A DNA stretch of 64,000 nt from Acutalibacter muris (GCF_002201475.1 NZ_CP021422.1:3410001-3474000); one strand, 5' to 3'; counted from the stretch's first letter, positions 1 to 7,899 are shown. Notes: generated by a model from the sequence alone, not told the origin. Made by a program: numbers and translations.

Positions 1-283
1 GAAGGCAATGTGCCAGATCGCAAGCACTCTTCCCAGCCGTGGCCGCCGTCCGGCCCCGCCGCTTGAAATGCTCCTGAACGGTTGCTTGCGCCCGCTCCGC
101 TTTGTAGATTTCCCTTTGCCTGCCGTCCAGCTCCCCGACGTAGCCCCGCTTCAATTCGTTGTAGATCGTCGCCGTATGCACGCCCAGCCGCGCGGCTATT
201 TCGAGCGGGCGATCCCCGCGGGCGTGCCACACTTCAATTTTCTGCCGATCTTCAAACGTCAGATATTTATACTTTCCCGCCAT
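1..283 (-). CDS. IS30-like helix-turn-helix protein, partial at window edge
   Basis: The reading frame opens at an ATG at 283 behind an AAAGGGGTG ribosome binding site and stays open to base 1, giving about 94 residues with no stop. It starts MAGKYKYLTFEDRQKIEVW and continues with EIAARLGVHTATIYNELKRG, which is the helix-turn-helix pattern found at the N-terminus of IS30-type transposases and in small mobile-element regulators. The C-terminal part is basic (FKRRGR). Because the gene leaves the window I cannot tell whether a catalytic domain follows or whether it is one of the roughly 100-residue stand-alone proteins of this type. Its place beside a tRNA and decayed mobile DNA fits an accessory element. 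The family call is from motif recognition only. Confidence 0.6.
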   Translation of the reverse strand, partial: MAGKYKYLTFEDRQKIEVWHARGDRPLEIAARLGVHTATIYNELKRGYVGELDGRQREIYKAERAQATVQEHFKRRGRTAATAGKSACDLAHCL

Positions 284-330
284 GCTTTCACCCCTTTGTT
301 GACATTTTCCGCGCTTTATGGTAAAAAAAT

Positions 331-386
331 AAATGCGGAAGAACTCTCCCGCCCCGCTTTGGGGGGCTTCGTGTTCTTTCGCATTT
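331..386. repeat. Inverted repeat between HTH gene and tRNA-Val
   Basis: Arms AAATGCGGAAGAAC (331-344) and GTTCTTTCGCATTT (373-386) are complementary except for one position. The interior holds a second pairing, GCCCC with GGGGGC. It lies upstream of the minus-strand HTH gene and just before the tRNA-Val promoter. It could be a terminator-like structure or an element end. No flanking direct repeat is evident. Confidence 0.5.
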
Positions 387-412
387 AATATTACAACCTA
401 CGTAAAAAAGTA

Positions 413-441
413 TTGACTTTCTAGAAGTTACCTGATATAAT
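413..441 (+). promoter_or_regulatory. Promoter of tRNA-Val
   Basis: The -35 box TTGACT (413-418) and -10 box TATAAT (436-441) are separated by 17 bases, and TGA directly before the -10 makes it an extended -10. The -10 ends 11 bases before the tRNA. This is a near-consensus sigma-A promoter. Confidence 0.85.
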
Positions 442-452
442 AGAGAAGTCAC

Positions 453-529
453 GGGGGTATAGCTCAGCTGGTTAGAGCGCCTGCTTCACACGTAGGAGGT
501 CACAGGTTCGAGTCCTGTTATCCCCACCA
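453..529 (+). tRNA. tRNA-Val (anticodon CAC)
   Basis: The acceptor arm GGGGGTA pairs with TATCCCC, and the 3' ACCA end is encoded. The D arm (AGCTCAGCTGGTTAGAGC) and T loop (GGTTCGAGTCC) are canonical. The anticodon stem CCTGC/GTAGG encloses the loop TTCACAC, so the anticodon is CAC (valine, GUG codons). Length is 77 bases including CCA. Confidence 0.95.
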
Positions 530-533
530 TCTG

Positions 534-587
534 AGGACGGTTATTCTGATGCAATGGATATCAGAATAACCGTCCTTGATTTTGCTT
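534..587 (+). terminator. Hairpin downstream of tRNA-Val
   Basis: A perfect 17-base stem has arms at 534-550 and 560-576 and an 8-9 base loop, followed by the T-rich stretch TTGATTTTGCTT. It starts 5 bases after the tRNA CCA end, so it is the likely terminator. The T run is interrupted, so efficiency is uncertain. Confidence 0.65.
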
Positions 588-633
588 AAAACCGTCAAAA
601 ATGAATATTGTCTAACATTTTTAAGAAAGAACT

Positions 634-685
634 CACTGCTGGTCAGGAAAATCCTCCAGCCAGCGGTGGGCCTTTTTGCGTTTTT
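634..685 (+). terminator. Terminator-like hairpin in the inter-tRNA region
   Basis: The imperfect arms CACTGCTGGTCAGGA (634-648) and TCCTCCAGCCAGCGGTG (652-668) form a hairpin followed by TTTTT (673-677) and a second T run. No intact gene precedes it, so it may be left from a lost gene. Confidence 0.4.
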
Positions 686-770
686 GGGTCCTTAGAGAGG
701 GAGCTATTGTGGATTTATTGGGTATCATTATTTCATTGAGACAATCGTTAAATTTCTACTCAGGAAATCT

Positions 771-811
771 CCCTGCCCTCGCTCTTCACAGCGAGACCAG
801 GGCCGGTTTTT
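771..811 (+). terminator. Hairpin with T run beside the Hsp20 remnant
   Basis: The arms CCCTGCCCTCGCT (771-783) and AGCGAGACCAGGG (790-802) pair with two central mismatches, and TTTTT follows at 807-811. Read on the minus strand it lies immediately after the stop of the Hsp20 remnant. Read on the plus strand it has the T run of an intrinsic terminator. Confidence 0.45.
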
Positions 812-1019
812 AGCCCTCAATGGCAATCAAGTTCTTCTGCTCCATCTGAACCACCTGGCTCACTTTGGGGGTGAACATACAAAGGCAGCTGTCCTTCATC
901 TCGGCGGCGAGACTTTCCTTGTGGGCACCGGGCAGGTCGATGTCCAACTCGTAATCCTAATCGCTCTCCTTAATGTCCGTGTTCATCATGCCACGCAGGA
1001 TAACAAGCATATTACTCAT
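810..1019 (-). pseudogene. Hsp20/alpha-crystallin small heat-shock protein remnant
   Basis: Read from an ATG at 1019, the frame gives MSNMLVILRGMMNTDIKESD, a TAG stop, then DYELDIDLPGAHKESLAAEM and ends with a TAA at 810-812. The stretch around the stop matches the start of the alpha-crystallin domain of Hsp20 proteins (TDIKE..YELDIDLPG...). Only about 70 codons remain against about 150 in the family, and the last 20 residues do not resemble the domain. The in-frame stop and the loss of most of the domain make this a dead gene. It directly abuts an IS3 fragment on the opposite strand. Confidence 0.6.
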
Positions 1020-1023
1020 TTAG

Positions 1024-1233
1024 TATTCCATAATGGAGTGGTTCTTCTCCAATCTAAAAAGAGAAAAACTGTGCAGATCAAAGCACCGTTCTGAAAATGA
1101 ATTCAGAACGGCTGTTGATAAGTATATGATTTTCTATAATGAAGAGCGCCCCCACTCCACGAATCAATAAAGGACTCCTGCACAGAAGGAGTCTGATTTC
1201 CTCAGTAATTGCGCGGGAGTAGGGGCCGACTAG
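1024..1233 (+). pseudogene. IS3-family transposase OrfB, C-terminal fragment
   Basis: The plus-strand frame reads MEWFFSNLKREKLCRSKHRS and then FRTAVDKYMIFYNEERPHST, followed by a TAA and, in the same frame, RTPAQKESDF. This is the well-known end of the DDE integrase domain of IS3-family OrfB (SFFSxLKxE...YNxxRPHSTLxYxTP). The E of the DDE triad would be in the MEWFF region. The tyrosine codon of the usual PHSTxxY has become a stop. The N-terminal half and the whole of OrfA are absent, so this is a degraded insertion sequence. Confidence 0.75.
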
Positions 1234-1365
1234 GACTAGATATGGGGTTCGAATGTTTGGCCTTTAAACTTTTTGGACAGCCATATTAGAGTTTTTCAGT
1301 ATACGTGTCCAAGTCAACATAATGGAGTGCGTACCTGAAGTCTTACTAGCAGCCTAGAAAACGGA

Positions 1366-1417
1366 AATCACCTATTACTGTCCAAACCATAGGGGGTTCA
1401 GATTGCAATAGGTGATT
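1366..1417 (-). terminator. Candidate terminator of tRNA-Gly
   Basis: A perfect 11-base inverted repeat AATCACCTATT/AATAGGTGATT (1366-1376 and 1407-1417) encloses a 30-base loop. On the minus strand it starts 4 bases after the tRNA-Gly CCA end and is followed by TTTCCGTTTTC. The long loop is unusual for an intrinsic terminator. It could alternatively be an element end. Confidence 0.45.
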
Positions 1418-1421
1418 CAGA

Positions 1422-1495
1422 TGGAGCGGGCGAAGGGAATCGAACCCTCGTATTCAGCTTGGGAAGCTGATGTTCTACCATTGAACTACGCCCGC
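1422..1495 (-). tRNA. tRNA-Gly (anticodon CCC)
   Basis: On the minus strand the acceptor arm GCGGGCG pairs with CGCCCGC, with TCCA encoded at the end. The anticodon stem TCAGC/GCTGA encloses the loop TTCCCAA, giving anticodon CCC (glycine, GGG codons). The T arm has GGTTCGATTCC. Length is 74 bases including CCA. Confidence 0.95.
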
Positions 1496-1512
1496 AGGTT
1501 ATCACTTTCATG

Positions 1513-1541
1513 ATTATACTCCTGTGGAGACGAAATGTCAA
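1513..1541 (-). promoter_or_regulatory. Promoter of tRNA-Gly
   Basis: On the minus strand the consensus -35 TTGACA (1541-1536) and -10 TATAAT (1518-1513) are 17 bases apart. The -10 lies 17 bases before the tRNA. Both hexamers are perfect. Confidence 0.9.
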
Positions 1542-1604
1542 TAGGCAGATGAATTTTTTTACAACAAAAATCTGGAGGGCTCCCTGAGATATAGGCTTAT
1601 ACAG

Positions 1605-2972
1605 CTACATACCAAGCTCCGCTATCTCCCTCTTGTAAAGCCGCAGGAAGAAGAATATGCTCACAAGCAAGGAGAAGGTCTCCGCTATGGGGAAAGCCCA
1701 CCAGACCGCGTTGACCTCGTGGAAAATCATGGACAGCAGCCAGGCGGCGGGGACCAGCACGACCAGCTGGCGCATGAGGGAGACTATCAGGCTGTAGGTG
1801 CCCCGTCCCACCGCCTGGAACATGGTGGAGGATACTATTCCCAGGGCCGCGAAGACAAAGCAGGTGCATATGGTGCGCAGGGCCGGGACCCCTATACTCA
1901 ACAGCTCCTCTGAGGCATTGAAGATACCCAGGAGCTTATCCGGCAGAAGGAGGAACACCAGCATTCCGGCCAGCATTATGCAAAGGGCAATAAGGCAGCC
2001 CTGGGCCATGGCCTGTGTCAGGCGCTTCTTGTTCTTTGCTCCGTAGTTGAAGCCCATAATGGGCAAAAGCCCCTGGGTCAGGCCGAAGACGGGCATGAAT
2101 ACGAAGGACTGCAATTTGAAGTACAGACCAAAAACCGTATAGGCCGCAGTGGAGAAGCCGGAGAGTATTCCGTTCATCGCCATATTCATGACGGTGCCGA
2201 TAGCCTGCATCACAATGGCCGGGAGCCCCACGGCGTAGATGTTCTTTATGGTCTCAAAGCGCGGCCTGAAGCCCTTGAAGCTGATGGAGATGGCGTGGGG
2301 GCGCACGGCAAAGACTACAGCGGCAAAGATCATGGAGATTATCTGGCCGCCCACGGTGGCTATGGCCGCGCCGGTGACCCCCATTGCCGGAAGCCCGAAA
2401 TAGCCAAAGATGAACAACGGGTCCAGGGCTATGTTGATAAGGGCCCCCACCAGCTGGAATATCATGGGCCAGAGCATATTGCCCGTGGCCTGGAGTATCT
2501 TCTCGAGCATCACCACAACGAAGCTGCCGAAGGAGAAGATACAGCAGATAGATATGTACTGGTCGCCCATCAGCACTATCTCCGGGTCGGACTCGAACAT
2601 CTTGAAAAAGGGCGTGGTAAAGAAGGCACCGTACACGGCGAAGACCGCCGCAGTGCAGAGCCCTAAGAGGAGGCCGTGGGCGGCGGCGGACTCGGCGTCA
2701 CTTTTCCTGCCCTCGCCCAGCCGCCTTGAGATAAGGGAGGTGACGCCAACTGCGGTGCCCACCGCAAAGGCTATCTGCAAATTTTGTATGGGAAAGGCCA
2801 GGGACACTGCCGACATGGCCTTCTGGCTCACCTGGGAAACATAGTAGGTGTCCACCACATTATATAGGGCCTGTATAAGCATGGAGAACATGGCGGGCAG
2901 GGCCATGGAGAATATCAGCGGCAGCATTCTGGCCGTGCCCATCCTGTTCTGTGACTGTGGGTTCTCGCTCAT
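1605..2972 (-). CDS. MATE family multidrug/sodium antiporter
   Basis: This 455-residue integral membrane protein resembles MatE exporters of the NorM/DinF superfamily, which use Na+ or H+ gradients to export cationic drugs or metabolites. It begins MSENPQSQNRMGTARMLPLI, and the signature ALPAMFSMLIQALYNVVDTY marks the first repeat. A second repeat begins near residue 245 (VGLPAIVMQAIGTVMNMAMN). About 12 hydrophobic helices are visible, as expected for the family. It ends 109 bases before the tRNA-Gly and starts 12 bases after the GH13 gene, so the two are probably co-transcribed. The substrate cannot be predicted. Confidence 0.85.
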   Translation of the reverse strand: MSENPQSQNRMGTARMLPLIFSMALPAMFSMLIQALYNVVDTYYVSQVSQKAMSAVSLAFPIQNLQIAFAVGTAVGVTSLISRRLGEGRKSDAESAAAHGLLLGLCTAAVFAVYGAFFTTPFFKMFESDPEIVLMGDQYISICCIFSFGSFVVVMLEKILQATGNMLWPMIFQLVGALINIALDPLFIFGYFGLPAMGVTGAAIATVGGQIISMIFAAVVFAVRPHAISISFKGFRPRFETIKNIYAVGLPAIVMQAIGTVMNMAMNGILSGFSTAAYTVFGLYFKLQSFVFMPVFGLTQGLLPIMGFNYGAKNKKRLTQAMAQGCLIALCIMLAGMLVFLLLPDKLLGIFNASEELLSIGVPALRTICTCFVFAALGIVSSTMFQAVGRGTYSLIVSLMRQLVVLVPAAWLLSMIFHEVNAVWWAFPIAETFSLLVSIFFFLRLYKREIAELGM

Positions 2973-2984
2973 TTAAACACTCCT

Positions 2985-4589
2985 TTATTTTCCTGTAAGA
3001 GCGCGCAGGAATTTCTCCAGCGCCGGGTCATCACAAGGTATGGAAAAATAATCCGTGCCGTCCTGTGACTTGTATCTCAGAGGGATATCCGTGGGGGTAA
3101 GGGTAAGTGTTCCCGGCGCGGGCTTGGGCTCCGGCTTCACCTCTGGCTGGGGCTTTGTCTCAGGCGCAGGCTCCGCCTTGACCTCGGGCGCGGGTACGCT
3201 GACAGTGACGGTCTCCGCCTTGGGGGCCTTGTCCCCCTCCTTTGGTGGCCCAAGCCGGTATATCTTTATGCCGTAGGGCAGAAGCTCTATGCAGCCGTTC
3301 AGTTCCCGGCTCTCCCCGGTCATCAGGTCCGTGGCCGGGCCGTGGTAGTCCACGTTGATGTTGAAGCCGCTGCCGTCGGCGTTGATGGCCGCAAGCACCG
3401 TCTCGTCCCCGCACTCCCGGCGTATGGCTATCTGCTTGTTGAGAATAGTCTCGTTCTTATAGCTGCCCTCGCTGAGGGCCTTGCTTTGCAGCTTTATCCG
3501 GCTAAGCTCCCCGATGAACTCCGTCAGGCCGTTCTCCACCGGCTCCTGGAAACAGGGCCTCAGGGCCGGGTCTCCGTCATGCTTGTCGCCGTCCGCTCCC
3601 CACTCGCTGCCATAGTACAGGCAGGGTATGCCGGGCATACAGTAGAGCAAGGCGTACAGGCCCTTTATCTGCTCCTTGTCCCGGAGAAGGGTGTGTATGC
3701 GGCTGACATCGTGGTTGTCCGCAAAGCACAGAAGGTGCTCGCCCCTATATAGGCACCAGTTCTCAGAGCCGAACTGCCGGTTCAGGGAGTGGGCTATCTC
3801 AAACATATTCTTGTCGTTGAAGGAGGAGTAGAGCCCCTTATAGCACTCGTAGTTGGTAACGCTGTCAAGCATCTCCGGGTTCATTATGCGCTTATAGTCC
3901 CCATGTATCATCTCCCCCAGGAGGAAGAAGCCCGGGTCCTGGCCCTTTGTGTACTGGTGCAGGCGGCGCATGAAATTTTCGTCCAAGAGATACGCCACGT
4001 CCAATCGCAGGCCGTCGATGGCGAACTCGTCCCTCCAGCCGCCCACGCACTCTAAGATATGGTCCACCACCGCCGGGTTCTGCAGGTTCAGCTTTACCAG
4101 CTCATAGTGGCCCTCCCAGCCCTCGTACCACAGGCCGTCGTTATAGTTGGAGTTGCCGCCGAAGTTGATGTGGAACCAGTCCCTATAAGGGGAGCTCTCC
4201 CGGTTCTTCAGCACGTCCTGGAAAGCCCAGAAGCCCCGGCCCACGTGGTTGAACACACCGTCCAGCACCACCCGTATACCGGCTTCATGCAGGGCGTTGC
4301 AGACCTCCGCGAAGTCTTCGTTTGAGCCCAGGCGCGTGTCTATTTTGCGGAAGTCCCGGGTGTCATAGCCGTGGGTGTCCGACTCGAACACCGGGGAGAA
4401 GTACACCGCGCCGGTATTGAGCTTTTTAAGGTGCTCCACCCAGTCTATCACCTTTCTTATGCGGCTCTGGGGCCTGCCGTCGTTTTCATAGGGCGCGCCG
4501 CAGAAGCCGATGGGGTATATTTGGTAGAACATGGCTGAGTTCTGCCAGCCGGGGTTATTTTTCAGATGGATCACTTGCCTGTCGCTCAT
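2985..4589 (-). CDS. GH13 alpha-amylase-family glycosidase with Pro-rich tail
   Basis: This 534-residue alpha-glucan hydrolase or transglycosidase has a (beta/alpha)8 barrel. The four conserved GH13 regions are present: DGVFNH (110-115), GLRLD with nucleophile D197, GEM with acid/base E226, and FADNHD (289-294) with transition-state D294. There is no signal peptide, so it is probably cytosolic and acts on imported maltodextrins. The region around residues 450-490 is a proline/glutamate/lysine-rich linker (repeated PEVKPEP-like units) followed by about 40 residues ending FLRALTGK. That C-terminal extension is not a standard GH13 module. Exact specificity (neopullulanase-like, cyclomaltodextrinase-like) is not decidable here. 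Confidence 0.85.
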   Translation of the reverse strand: MSDRQVIHLKNNPGWQNSAMFYQIYPIGFCGAPYENDGRPQSRIRKVIDWVEHLKKLNTGAVYFSPVFESDTHGYDTRDFRKIDTRLGSNEDFAEVCNALHEAGIRVVLDGVFNHVGRGFWAFQDVLKNRESSPYRDWFHINFGGNSNYNDGLWYEGWEGHYELVKLNLQNPAVVDHILECVGGWRDEFAIDGLRLDVAYLLDENFMRRLHQYTKGQDPGFFLLGEMIHGDYKRIMNPEMLDSVTNYECYKGLYSSFNDKNMFEIAHSLNRQFGSENWCLYRGEHLLCFADNHDVSRIHTLLRDKEQIKGLYALLYCMPGIPCLYYGSEWGADGDKHDGDPALRPCFQEPVENGLTEFIGELSRIKLQSKALSEGSYKNETILNKQIAIRRECGDETVLAAINADGSGFNINVDYHGPATDLMTGESRELNGCIELLPYGIKIYRLGPPKEGDKAPKAETVTVSVPAPEVKAEPAPETKPQPEVKPEPKPAPGTLTLTPTDIPLRYKSQDGTDYFSIPCDDPALEKFLRALTGK

Positions 4590-4615
4590 AGTTTTTTCGT
4601 CCTTTCATTTGTTTC

Positions 4616-4693
4616 TCAGCTCTCAGGGCAGGTCTCCAGCTGTCCGCAGAGCATGGTATAGAAGCCAAATTTTTCATAGAAGGGCCGCAGCAT
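4616..4693 (-). pseudogene. GNAT acetyltransferase C-terminal remnant
   Basis: A 25-codon frame starting MLRPFYEKFGFYTMLCGQLE sits between the GH13 and M18 genes. FYEKFGF is the typical last helix-strand motif of GNAT N-acetyltransferases (xxFYxKxGF). No upstream GNAT core exists because the M18 gene ends 12 bases before it. It is most simply the tail of a deleted acetyltransferase gene. A genuine tiny peptide cannot be excluded, but no good ribosome binding site is present. Confidence 0.45.
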
Positions 4694-4704
4694 AACGGAA
4701 CCCT

Positions 4705-6000
4705 CTAATCTATGCGGCAGCTGTTCCCCTCCCAGGAGAACACGCTGTTATAAAACGCCGTCATGCCGTCCACCATGTGCTTTAGATCCTCCCGGCCCGC
4801 CGTCTCATAGGGAGAGTGCATGGAGAGCTCTGCAAGGCCGATGTCCACGGTGGGTATGGGCACCTGGGAGCCGGAGATGAGCCCAAGGGTCCCGCCGCCG
4901 GGGGTGGAGGAGTTGTTATAGTAGTCCTGGGTGGGCACGTTCGCCTTCTCGCAGATGCGCTTGAACAGGGCGGCTGTGGCCGCGTCCGTGGCGTACCTTG
5001 TGCTGTGCTTTATAACTATACCGCCGTTCATACCGCACTTGCTGGTGGGGTCCGCCTTGTCGGGGTAGTTGGGGTGCACGGCGTGGGCGTTGTCTGCCGA
5101 GAGGAGCATACCGTTCTGTATGGCGAGGCTCCTCTCCTCCCCGTCCTTCCCGGCCCATTTGCATATCCTGTCCAGCACGTCAGAGAGCATGGTGGAGCCC
5201 GCCCCCTGGCGGGTCATGCTGCCGGTCTCCTCGTTGTCAAATATGGCGCAAACTGTACAGTTCTCAGGGTTTTCGCTGCCTATAAAGGCGGTTATGGCAG
5301 AGAACGCGCACTCTAAATCGTCCAGCCTGGGGGCTTGTATGAATTCGCTCTCCGCGCCGAAGACCGTGCCCCGGGCCCGGCTGTAGAGGTATAAATCGTG
5401 GGACAAAATGTCCTCTTTATTGACGCCGGCCAACTCCGACAGCAGCTTTAAAAGGTCCGCCCCCTTGCCGCCCAGAAGGGGCAGAGTGTCCCGCTGGGGG
5501 TCCAGCTTCTTGCCGTTATTGGCCTCCCGGTCCATGTGTATGGCAAGGCTCGGTATGGTCATAAGGTCCCGGGGCACGTTCACCAGCTGCATACGCACGC
5601 CCTCCTGTGTGCGTATGCCAAGCCTGCCCGCCACGGACAGAGGCCTGTCGAACCACAGGCTCAGTATGGTACCGCCGTAGACCTCGGTGTTCAGCTTCGT
5701 GTAGAGCCCGCCGCAGTCCATCTCCGGCTTGCCCTTCACCTTGAAGCAGGGGGAATCCCCGTGGGGGGCCACAACGGAAAAGGCAGAAAAGTCCTTCTTC
5801 GGGGCCCTGAAGGCGATGACGGAGCTCTGGCTGCGGGCGGTAAAGTACCCCTTCCCCTCTCCAAGCTCCCAGGGCCCGGTCTCTGGGAGCTCGGTAAAGC
5901 CCGCGTTCAGAAGCAGGGCCCGCACGGCGTTGACGGTGTGGCAGGCCGTGGGGCTGCTCTCGATGAAATTGAACAATCTCTCGGTAAGCTTGTCGGTCAT
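4705..6000 (-). CDS. M18 family aminopeptidase
   Basis: This 431-residue zinc aminopeptidase of the M18 (aspartyl aminopeptidase/Ape1-like) family removes N-terminal, often acidic, residues from peptides in the cytosol. Visible motifs are VVAPHGDSPCFK (first metal ligands H80 and D82), IFDNEETGS (catalytic Glu pair), HAVHPNYPDKADP and SSTPGGGTLG, ending with the metal-binding MHSPYETAG. Length matches bacterial M18 enzymes (about 430). It begins MTDKLTERLF. It stands alone between the GNAT gene upstream and the GNAT remnant downstream. Confidence 0.92.
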   Translation of the reverse strand: MTDKLTERLFNFIESSPTACHTVNAVRALLLNAGFTELPETGPWELGEGKGYFTARSQSSVIAFRAPKKDFSAFSVVAPHGDSPCFKVKGKPEMDCGGLYTKLNTEVYGGTILSLWFDRPLSVAGRLGIRTQEGVRMQLVNVPRDLMTIPSLAIHMDREANNGKKLDPQRDTLPLLGGKGADLLKLLSELAGVNKEDILSHDLYLYSRARGTVFGAESEFIQAPRLDDLECAFSAITAFIGSENPENCTVCAIFDNEETGSMTRQGAGSTMLSDVLDRICKWAGKDGEERSLAIQNGMLLSADNAHAVHPNYPDKADPTSKCGMNGGIVIKHSTRYATDAATAALFKRICEKANVPTQDYYNNSSTPGGGTLGLISGSQVPIPTVDIGLAELSMHSPYETAGREDLKHMVDGMTAFYNSVFSWEGNSCRID

Positions 6001-6039
6001 GATAGTTACCCCTTTCCAATCTTAGAATAACGGATATAT

Positions 6040-6510
6040 TTATAAAAGCATGACTAGAAACTCAGCGTTTGACCTTCTGTGGGTAATACCGCGCATAGAG
6101 GTAAATCCGCAACGTTCGTATACCTTCTGTGCCCGCAGGTTGAACCCGGCCACCGTAAGCCGTATATCTCCGACCCCAAGCTCCTCCCGGGCCAGCTTTA
6201 TCCCGCATTGGACAAAGGGCTCCCCAAAGCCCAGCCCGCAGATGTCGGGCCGAAGCCCCAGGCCCATGTCCAAGGGGCCCTCGGGGTATACGTCCTCCTC
6301 TATGGCGGGTATCCTGGCCCCGGCCCCGAACTGGTAGAAGCCTATAAGCTCCCGGGCGCTGTTCAGAAGGGCGTATGAGCCGCCCTCCAGCAGCTCGTCT
6401 GCGGAGGAGCCCTCCTCCCGGTTGTAGACCGCGTACTCTCCCGGGTACTTCCAGGCGGCGATTTCGGCGGCAAGCTCCGCTGTCATGGGTATGATGTGAC
6501 CGTCCATCAT
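6040..6510 (-). CDS. GNAT family N-acetyltransferase
   Basis: This 156-residue protein has the GNAT fold pattern: GLGLRPDICGLGFGEPFVQC is the acetyl-CoA pyrophosphate loop (R/QxxGxG/A-like, here degenerate) and FNLRAQKVYERCGF is the conserved C-terminal motif. The acceptor substrate is unknown. Its start overlaps the stop of the CHAP gene by 4 bases (ATGA), so the two are translationally coupled. It is the last gene of the typA to GNAT run on this strand. Confidence 0.75.
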   Translation of the reverse strand: MMDGHIIPMTAELAAEIAAWKYPGEYAVYNREEGSSADELLEGGSYALLNSARELIGFYQFGAGARIPAIEEDVYPEGPLDMGLGLRPDICGLGFGEPFVQCGIKLAREELGVGDIRLTVAGFNLRAQKVYERCGFTSMRGITHRRSNAEFLVMLL

Positions 6511-7022
6511 GGTTCCCCACCATAGTCGAACCCGTCCGGCAGGCTCAGATATCCACGGATATGCTTATCCCGGGGGCGCTCCACCAGGCCGGACACGTTC
6601 CCGAGGTTTCCCTCAGCGGTGAGCAGGCTGTTTTCGCGGACCTCTATGACGATGCCCATATGGTCGTGGGGCTTGTTCTCAAAGACCCGGTCGAAGATAA
6701 CAATATCTCCGGGCTGGGGCAGGCAGGAGCTGGGGAGCCAGCCTATGCGCGGGTCCTTCTTGGCCCACTCCTCCCAGGCCACGCAGCCCGCCAGGTTGCA
6801 GGAGGCGCACTCCTTGGGCCGCACGGGGAACCTGTACCCGGCGGCAATGCAGCAGTAGTAGACAAAGGCCGCGCACCAAAGAGATTCCGCCTCCTTCTTC
6901 CGCCAGCCGGGAAAGGGCTCTATGATGGGCTGCAAATTGGACTTAAGGCCCACAACAGCGCCGTGCCAGGTCCTTTGGGCCTCGGCCCGGGCGGTCTCGG
7001 CCAGCTTCGCTTTATTTGACAT
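6507..7022 (-). CDS. CHAP/NlpC-P60-like cysteine hydrolase
   Basis: This is a 171-residue protein with a papain-like amidohydrolase pattern. ESLWCAAFVYY carries the likely nucleophile C50, and HDHMGIVIEV carries the likely catalytic H121. LPQPGDIVIFD is the strand typical of CHAP domains that cleave peptidoglycan amide bonds. No signal peptide is visible, so an intracellular or holin-dependent role, or a different amide substrate, is possible. I chose the ATG at 7022, preceded by AGTGAGGTG, rather than the upstream start at 7106, which lies inside the radical SAM gene. It starts 10 bases after that gene ends. Several extra cysteines (ECASCNLAGC) could bind metal. Confidence 0.7.
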   Translation of the reverse strand: MSNKAKLAETARAEAQRTWHGAVVGLKSNLQPIIEPFPGWRKKEAESLWCAAFVYYCCIAAGYRFPVRPKECASCNLAGCVAWEEWAKKDPRIGWLPSSCLPQPGDIVIFDRVFENKPHDHMGIVIEVRENSLLTAEGNLGNVSGLVERPRDKHIRGYLSLPDGFDYGGEP

Positions 7023-7032
7023 AGCTTTCACC

Positions 7033-7899
7033 TCACTGAAATTCCGGTATAAACTGTGCGCCCCGGGCTTTCCTGGACTGCACAAAGCCCTCAAGGCCCA
7101 GCTCAAAGAGCGCGTCCTGCACCTTTAAAAGCTCCCTTTTTGTGATACCCCTTGAAAGCTCCGGGTATCCGGGTATGCCATCTCTGGCTTGGCCCCAGGG
7201 GGTGTACTGGGCCATAAGGCTGACGGGTATGCCGGGGAACTCCCGGGCGATAAGCTCCAGGGCAGCTATGGAGTTCTTTGTGTGCCCGGGCAGTATCAGG
7301 TGGCGTATGAGCACGCCCCTTTTCATCATGCCGTTCTCGTCATACTCCGGCGGGCCGGCCTGACGGACCATCTCATGTATGGCTTTTATGGCCGTCTCGG
7401 GATAGTCCCGCGCGCCCGAGAGGTCCTTTGCAAGCCCGCCCTCAGCGTACTTGAAGTCGGGCAGGTATATGTCCACAAGGCCCTCCAAAGCGCGCAGTGT
7501 CTCCCGCCGCTCATACCCAGAGGTGTTGTATACCACCGGCACCGGCGGCTTTCTATATAGCAGGGCCCGCCGTACCCCCGGGACAAACTGGGTGGCGGTC
7601 ACAAGGTTTATATTGTGGGCCCCCTGCGCCGCTAAGTCAAAGAATATGCCGCTGAGCTCCTCCGGGGTGACTGCCCGGCCGGGGGTTATGCCCCGGCTGA
7701 TATCGTAATTCTGGCAGTACCGGCACCCCAGCGGGCACCCGGCAAAGAACACCGCCCCGGAGCCGTTTTTGCCGCTTATGGGCGGCTCCTCCCAAAAGTG
7801 TAAGGCCGCCCGGGCTATGCGCATCTCCTCCCCGCTGTGGCAGGGGGCACCGCCGTCCCTCTCCCGCCCGCACATACGCGGGCAGAGTTTACAGTTCAT
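7033..7899 (-). CDS. Radical SAM protein, PflA/PflX-like
   Basis: This 288-residue protein resembles the radical SAM family annotated as pyruvate formate-lyase activating enzyme-like PflX (COG1313 type). The 4Fe-4S/SAM motif is CPLGCRYC (C55, C59, C62). An N-terminal cysteine set (MNCKLCPRMCGRERDGGAPC) may bind a further cluster or zinc. The stretch GVLIRHLILPGHTKNSIAAL is typical of this family. No glycyl radical enzyme is encoded nearby, so the activated partner, if any, is elsewhere. Its start overlaps the stop of the exonuclease-PgeF fusion by 4 bases. Confidence 0.8.
   Translation of the reverse strand: MNCKLCPRMCGRERDGGAPCHSGEEMRIARAALHFWEEPPISGKNGSGAVFFAGCPLGCRYCQNYDISRGITPGRAVTPEELSGIFFDLAAQGAHNINLVTATQFVPGVRRALLYRKPPVPVVYNTSGYERRETLRALEGLVDIYLPDFKYAEGGLAKDLSGARDYPETAIKAIHEMVRQAGPPEYDENGMMKRGVLIRHLILPGHTKNSIAALELIAREFPGIPVSLMAQYTPWGQARDGIPGYPELSRGITKRELLKVQDALFELGLEGFVQSRKARGAQFIPEFQ

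Noticed and set aside
453..1421. tRNA-Val as a phage or ICE attachment site
   Set aside because: I searched by eye for a second copy of the tRNA 3' end to the right and found none, and no integrase gene is present in the window.
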